This document shows positions 61,425-64,000 of a DNA stretch of 64,000 nucleotides, piece after piece. The notes under the pieces were generated by a model. It was not told the DNA's origin. It worked only from the letters and a program-made list of their open reading frames with translations, and did not search any database. The translations under genes and the position numbers were made by a program. This DNA comes from Tenacibaculum skagerrakense (lineage in GTDB: Bacteria; Bacteroidota; Bacteroidia; Flavobacteriales; Flavobacteriaceae): NCBI RefSeq assembly GCF_004345825.1, contig NZ_SLXM01000001.1:62001-126000 (forward strand), in the 5' to 3' direction. The stretch's first letter is position 1; each line of letters begins with the position of its first letter.

Positions 61425-61526
61425 ATGGGAAAGTTATTAATTGAAAAAGTTAGACGAATTATGAAGGGTATCGTTTTAACTTTAAGCGAGTGGGGGAAAG
61501 CAGCAAGCTATGCAATCCAACATTAA
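61425..61526 (+). CDS. 33-residue peptide, array member 1
   Basis: Frame of exactly 33 residues starting GKLLIEKVRRIMKGIVL after the initiator Met, with C-terminus KAASYAIQH. Gapless alignment with the other five gives identical Lys14, Leu20, Ala27, Tyr29, Ala30 and His33; Cys23 is replaced by Trp here. Hydrophobic residues fall every three or four positions, so residues 3-24 can form an amphipathic helix. There is no export leader. The motif AGGGATTAT lies at 61401-61409, further from this ATG than in the other copies; an ATG at 61414 reads nine residues in another frame. Confidence 0.72.
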   Translation: MGKLLIEKVRRIMKGIVLTLSEWGKAASYAIQH

Positions 61527-61545
61527 AAATTTAACCAAATTTTAG

Positions 61546-61572
61546 AGTCATCGGTTTCGATGGCTTTTTTTT
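61546..61572 (+). terminator. Terminator of peptide gene 1
   Basis: AGTCATCG/CGATGGCT stem with loop GTTT and eight T. Confidence 0.88.
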
Positions 61573-61590
61573 ATAATTTAAAACAAGCTT

Positions 61591-61654
61591 CGGAAAATTG
61601 CATTTCAGGTTGCGGATATCCCTTTTTATCAGGAAGATAAGTACCATATCTTTG
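61591..61654 (+). promoter_or_regulatory. Operator-promoter module of peptide gene 2
   Basis: ATTGCA (61597-61602), N8, TGCGGA (61611-61616), CCC (61620-61622), 24 bases, -7 box TATCTTTG (61647-61654). Confidence 0.82.
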
Positions 61655-61703
61655 TAATGTAAATAAAAGACACTACTAATTAAACAATATAAAAATAGGG
61701 ATT

Positions 61704-61805
61704 ATGACAACAGTATTACTTAACAGATTAGACAAAATTGTAAAAGGATTTTTAGCTACATTATCAGAATGTGCAAAAGGAGCAAGCTATGCAATAAACC
61801 ACTAG
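61704..61805 (+). CDS. 33-residue peptide, array member 2
   Basis: TTVLLNRLDKIVKGFLATL is the helical part after the initiator Met, followed by SECAKGASYAINH. It has one Cys (position 23) and the C-terminal SYAINH shared by members 4-6. The start is fixed by AGGGATTATG, where the G run lies three bases before the ATG. It is intermediate between member 1 and members 4-6. Function unknown: candidates are a secreted or membrane-active peptide, an intracellular signal, or a type I toxin-like peptide. Confidence 0.78.
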   Translation: MTTVLLNRLDKIVKGFLATLSECAKGASYAINH

Positions 61806-61830
61806 GAGAAATTAAAATTACAACTCTTAA

Positions 61831-61857
61831 AAGCTGCTTAACTAAGCAGCTTTTTTT
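61831..61857 (+). terminator. Terminator of peptide gene 2
   Basis: AAGCTGCTT/AAGCAGCTT stem, loop AACT, then a T run. Confidence 0.9.
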
Positions 61858-61881
61858 ATGCACTTATTTATAAATACTTTA

Positions 61882-61945
61882 CGGAAAATTGCATTTTAAG
61901 TTGCGGATATCCCTTTTTATAACCTGAAAATCAACAATATATTTG
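61882..61945 (+). promoter_or_regulatory. Operator-promoter module of peptide gene 3
   Basis: ATTGCA ending at 61893, N8, TGCGGA (61902-61907), CCC (61911-61913), 24 bases, -7 box TATATTTG (61938-61945). Confidence 0.82.
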
Positions 61946-61994
61946 AATGTATAACATTAAAGGGATTACGAACTAACTATACATAATGGGGATT

Positions 61995-62096
61995 ATGGAG
62001 GCTAATTTAACTACTAGGATTAATCAATTTTTGAAGGGGATTATATTAACTCTAAATGAATGTGGTAAAGGAGCAGGTTATGCAAAACACCACTAA
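61995..62096 (+). CDS. 33-residue peptide, array member 3
   Basis: The most divergent member: EANLTTRINQFLKGIILTL, then NECGKGAGYAKHH, still 33 residues with Lys14, Leu20, Cys23, Ala27, Tyr29, Ala30 and His33. An in-frame ATG nine bases upstream (61986) would add MGI; the inner ATG is chosen because GGGGATTATG precedes it and the length then equals that of the other five. A second AGGGATTA copy is at 61960. Confidence 0.76.
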   Translation: MEANLTTRINQFLKGIILTLNECGKGAGYAKHH

Positions 62097-62119
62097 TAAA
62101 AGTTAATAGCCAAACAAGG

Positions 62120-62150
62120 AAAGCTGCTTATTTAAAAGCAGCTTTTTTTT
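62120..62150 (+). terminator. Terminator of peptide gene 3
   Basis: AAAGCTGCTT/AAGCAGCTTT stem with a loop of five or six bases and eight T. Confidence 0.9.
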
Positions 62151-62169
62151 ATGCAGTCATACTAGGTTT

Positions 62170-62233
62170 CGGAAAATTACATTTCAGATTGCGGATATCC
62201 CTTTTAATCAAGAAGATACATGCTTTATCTTTG
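62170..62233 (+). promoter_or_regulatory. Operator-promoter module of peptide gene 4
   Basis: ATTACA (ending 62181), N8, TGCGGA (62190-62195), CCC (62199-62201), 24 bases, -7 box TATCTTTG (62226-62233). Confidence 0.82.
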
Positions 62234-62284
62234 TAATGTAATTAACAGACACTACTAACAAACAATATATAAAATATAGGGATT

Positions 62285-62386
62285 ATGACAACATTATTAC
62301 TTAACAGATTAGACAAAGCAGTAAAATCATTTTTAGTAACATTAGCAGACTGTGCAATAGGAGCGAGCTACGCTATCAATCACTAG
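62285..62386 (+). CDS. 33-residue peptide, array member 4
   Basis: TTLLLNRLDKAVKSFLVTL, then ADCAIGASYAINH. It differs from members 5 and 6 at only a few residues, including Ile in place of Lys at position 25. Start set by AGGGATTATG. The high DNA identity of units 4-6, including leader and terminator, points to recent tandem duplication. Confidence 0.78.
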   Translation: MTTLLLNRLDKAVKSFLVTLADCAIGASYAINH

Positions 62387-62409
62387 GAAAAATAAAAATA
62401 CAACTCTTA

Positions 62410-62438
62410 AAAGCTGCTTATTTAAAAGCAGCTTTTTT
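62410..62438 (+). terminator. Terminator of peptide gene 4
   Basis: AAGCTGCTT/AAGCAGCTT stem and a T run. Confidence 0.9.
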
Positions 62439-62458
62439 TATGCAGTCATACAAGGTTT

Positions 62459-62522
62459 CGGAAAATTGCATTTCAGATTGCGGATATCCCTTTTAATCAA
62501 GAAGATACATGCTTTATCTTTG
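62459..62522 (+). promoter_or_regulatory. Operator-promoter module of peptide gene 5
   Basis: ATTGCA, N8, TGCGGA, CCC (62488-62490), 24 bases, -7 box TATCTTTG (62515-62522). Confidence 0.82.
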
Positions 62523-62572
62523 TGATGTAATTAACAGACACTACTAACAAACAATATAAAAATATAGGGATT

Positions 62573-62674
62573 ATGACAACAATATTACTTAACAGATTAG
62601 ACAAAGCAGTAAAATCATTTTTAGTAACATTAGCAGACTGTGCAAAAGGAGCGAGCTATGCAATAAACCACTAG
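62573..62674 (+). CDS. 33-residue peptide, array member 5
   Basis: TTILLNRLDKAVKSFLVTL, then ADCAKGASYAINH. It differs from member 6 at position 4 only (Ile against Val). Cys23, Lys25 and the C-terminal block are unchanged. It has its own operator, promoter and terminator, so each copy is an independent transcription unit. Confidence 0.78.
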   Translation: MTTILLNRLDKAVKSFLVTLADCAKGASYAINH

Positions 62675-62699
62675 GAGAAATTAAAATTACAACTCTTAA

Positions 62700-62726
62700 A
62701 AGCTGCTTAACTAAGCAGCTTTTTTT
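62700..62726 (+). terminator. Terminator of peptide gene 5
   Basis: AAGCTGCTT/AAGCAGCTT stem, loop AACT, T run; identical to that of peptide gene 2. Confidence 0.9.
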
Positions 62727-62750
62727 ATGCACTTATTTATAAATACTTTA

Positions 62751-62814
62751 CGGAAAATTGCATTTTAAGTTGCGGATATCCCTTTTAATCAAGAAGATAC
62801 ATGCTTTATCTTTG
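62751..62814 (+). promoter_or_regulatory. Operator-promoter module of peptide gene 6
   Basis: ATTGCA, N8, TGCGGA, CCC (62780-62782), 24 bases, -7 box TATCTTTG (62807-62814). Confidence 0.82.
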
Positions 62815-62863
62815 TAAAGTAATTAACAGACACTACTAACAAACAATATAAAATATAGGGATT

Positions 62864-62965
62864 ATGACAACAGTATTACTTAACAGATTAGACAAAGCAG
62901 TAAAATCATTTTTAGTAACATTAGCAGACTGTGCAAAAGGCGCAAGTTATGCTATCAATCACTAA
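62864..62965 (+). CDS. 33-residue peptide, array member 6
   Basis: TTVLLNRLDKAVKSFLVTL, then ADCAKGASYAINH. Last member of the array. Downstream the usual AAGCTGCTT terminator is replaced by the element CCCCCGAAACTATACACGAA (62971-62990), also found at 40.1 and 40.3 kb, and by a different hairpin at 62993. Confidence 0.78.
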   Translation: MTTVLLNRLDKAVKSFLVTLADCAKGASYAINH

Positions 62966-62970
62966 AATCA

Positions 62971-62990
62971 CCCCCGAAACTATACACGAA
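62971..62990. repeat. Short element shared with 40 kb small RNA units
   Basis: CCCCCGAAACTATACACGAA resembles CCCCCGAACTATAAACGAA at 40090-40108 and 40315-40333, with one inserted A and one A-to-C change. Confidence 0.6.
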
Positions 62991-62992
62991 TG

Positions 62993-63020
62993 AGAGTTGC
63001 TTTTATAGCAACTCTTTTTT
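62993..63020. terminator. Bidirectional terminator at array end
   Basis: AGAGTTGCT/AGCAACTCT stem with loop TTTAT and a T run on the plus strand, between the last peptide gene and the convergent acyl-CoA dehydrogenase gene. Confidence 0.85.
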
Positions 63021-64000
63021 ATTTAAAAGCATTGAGTCCTGTAATATCTAATCCTGTGATTAGTAGGTGAACGTCATGAGTTCCTTCATACGTAACAACA
63101 CTTTCTAAATTCATTGCATGTCTCATAATAGAATATTCTCCAGAAATACCCATAGCACCCAAAACTTGTCTAGCTTCTCTAGCAATATCTAGCGCCATAG
63201 CAACATTATTTCTTTTTGCCATTGAAATTTGAGCAGAGGTTGCTTTACCTTCATTTTTTAGAACTCCAAGGCGCCAAGTTAGTAATTGTGCTTTGGTAAT
63301 TTCGGTAATCATTTCAGCTAGCTTTTTTTGTTGTAATTGAAACTGTCCGATAGGTTTTCCAAATTGAGTACGTTCTTTAGCATATCGTAAAGCAGTATCA
63401 TAACAATCCATAGCAGCACCAATAGCACCCCAAGCAATTCCGTATCTAGCATTATCCAAACATTTTAAAGGAGCGCTTAATCCTGATTTATTTGGAAGTA
63501 TGTTTTCTTTAGGAACTTTTACATTATCAAAAATTAGCTCACCAGTAATAGAAGCTCTTAACGACCATTTGTTTTTTGTTTCAGGAGTAGAAAACCCTTT
63601 CATTCCTCGTTCTACTAGTAAACCATGAATTCTACCCTCCTCGTTTTTAGCCCAAACAACAGCCACATCACAAATAGGAGCATTAGAAATCCACATTTTT
63701 GAACCATTTAAAAGAAAATGATCTCCCATATCTTTAAATTTGGTTTCCATTCCACCAGGATTAGATCCATGGTTAGGTTCTGTTAAACCGAAACTCCCAA
63801 TCCATTCACCTGAAGCTAATTTTGGTAAATATTTTTTACGTTGTTCTTCGTTTCCGTAGTTATAAATAGGTCCCATTACCAACGATGTTTGAACCGAAGC
63901 AGTAGATCTAATTCCACTATCTCCACGTTCTAATTCTTGCATAATTAACCCGTACGAAATTTGATCTAAACCAGCACCACCATAGGCTTCAGGAATATAA
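63019..64000 (-). CDS. Acyl-CoA dehydrogenase, glutaryl-CoA dehydrogenase-like (N-terminus beyond window)
   Basis: The frame is open to the last base, so the N-terminus is missing. Glutaryl-CoA dehydrogenase-type blocks are visible: GDSGIRSTASVQTSLVMGPI, FGLTEPNHGSNPGGMETKFK with the FAD/substrate loop, QLQQKKLAEMITEITKAQ, and the catalytic Glu segment VVTYEGTHDVHLLITGLDIT. Such enzymes oxidise and decarboxylate glutaryl-CoA to crotonyl-CoA in lysine and tryptophan breakdown, although a general acyl-CoA dehydrogenase role is not excluded. It ends at the array and is transcribed towards it. Confidence 0.9.
   Translation of the reverse strand, partial: YIPEAYGGAGLDQISYGLIMQELERGDSGIRSTASVQTSLVMGPIYNYGNEEQRKKYLPKLASGEWIGSFGLTEPNHGSNPGGMETKFKDMGDHFLLNGSKMWISNAPICDVAVVWAKNEEGRIHGLLVERGMKGFSTPETKNKWSLRASITGELIFDNVKVPKENILPNKSGLSAPLKCLDNARYGIAWGAIGAAMDCYDTALRYAKERTQFGKPIGQFQLQQKKLAEMITEITKAQLLTWRLGVLKNEGKATSAQISMAKRNNVAMALDIAREARQVLGAMGISGEYSIMRHAMNLESVVTYEGTHDVHLLITGLDITGLNAFK

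Noticed and set aside
61414..61443. ATG upstream of peptide 1
   Set aside because: It reads nine residues in another frame; only the ATG at 61425 gives the 33-residue family peptide.
61591..61622. Sigma-54 promoter in the conserved block (TTGC and GG motifs)
   Set aside because: GG and GC are not spaced as in a -24/-12 promoter across copies, while a TAnnTTTG box at constant distance explains the initiation site.
61310..62965. The regular repeat spacing looks CRISPR-like
   Set aside because: The period is about 290 bases, the units contain promoters, frames and terminators, and there are no 25-40 base repeats alternating with unique spacers and no cas genes.
1..64000. tRNA, rRNA, insertion sequences or prophage
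   Set aside because: I saw no cloverleaf with a TTCRA arm, no rRNA-like stretch, and no transposase, integrase or phage structural gene by reading both strands; a covariance search was not possible here.

Overview
The window is about 30% GC and looks like chromosomal DNA of a marine Flavobacteriaceae bacterium (Bacteroidota), possibly close to Tenacibaculum or Polaribacter. Supporting this are promoters with the Bacteroidota -7 box TAnnTTTG, weak Shine-Dalgarno sequences, a type IX secretion (T9SS) type B sorting domain, the block DUF4175-ybeY-mnmG-methyltransferase, head-GIN and DUF6970 lipoproteins, and a TPR histidine kinase. The genus is a guess. I saw no rRNA, tRNA, CRISPR array, insertion sequence or prophage.

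Layout. 1-19 kb is mostly housekeeping: a cut lipoprotein esterase, TerB-like and outer-membrane proteins, gltX, the DUF4175-ybeY-mnmG block, an SPFH protein, tatA and rnr. Palindromes resembling parS are scattered through 1-13 kb and flank mnmG. The 0.5 kb AT-rich gap between rnr and rpiB carries four exact TTATCAACA boxes and is a candidate replication origin. 19.8-33 kb holds rpiB, an rluE-like gene, a leucine-rich T9SS substrate, recA, an AraC regulator, an amidohydrolase, dut, gpsA, an MFS exporter and a LuxE-domain protein. 33-36.8 kb is a lipoprotein / ECF sigma / anti-sigma-like cluster in which the sigma gene has no usual start codon. 37-51 kb holds an asparaginase-like enzyme, an ALDH7-type dehydrogenase, pth, queD, an SbtA-type transporter with a divergent LysR gene, a MATE exporter and mutS. 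A small tandem noncoding duplication at 40.0-40.5 kb looks like two minus-strand small RNA genes with G runs.

52-63 kb is the accessory region and the most interesting part. Dispersed palindromic repeats surround two glycine-rich peptide genes with double-glycine-like leaders. A TPR histidine kinase and a response regulator with a divergent LuxR-like output domain follow. Six bases after the regulator's stop begins a row of four short transcription units (56.0-56.75 kb). Each has the same operator dyad (YYRCA-N8-TGCGGA), CCC, 24 bases, a TAnnTTTG box, a short RNA and a strong terminator. Three of the four RNAs carry a hairpin with a G-rich loop. After a LytS/LytTR pair and a lipase, the same operator-promoter module reappears six more times (61.3-63.0 kb), in a tandem array with a period of about 290 bp. 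There each copy drives an unannotated peptide of exactly 33 residues: an amphipathic helix followed by a Cys (Trp in copy 1) and a C-terminal motif of the type GASYAINH.

My reading is one regulon of ten paralogous mini-genes, four RNA-only and six peptide-coding, probably under the adjacent TPR kinase/regulator pair. The regulator link and the function of the peptides (signal, toxin or RNA-regulated effector) are inference. The module, its fixed geometry and the peptide family are directly visible.
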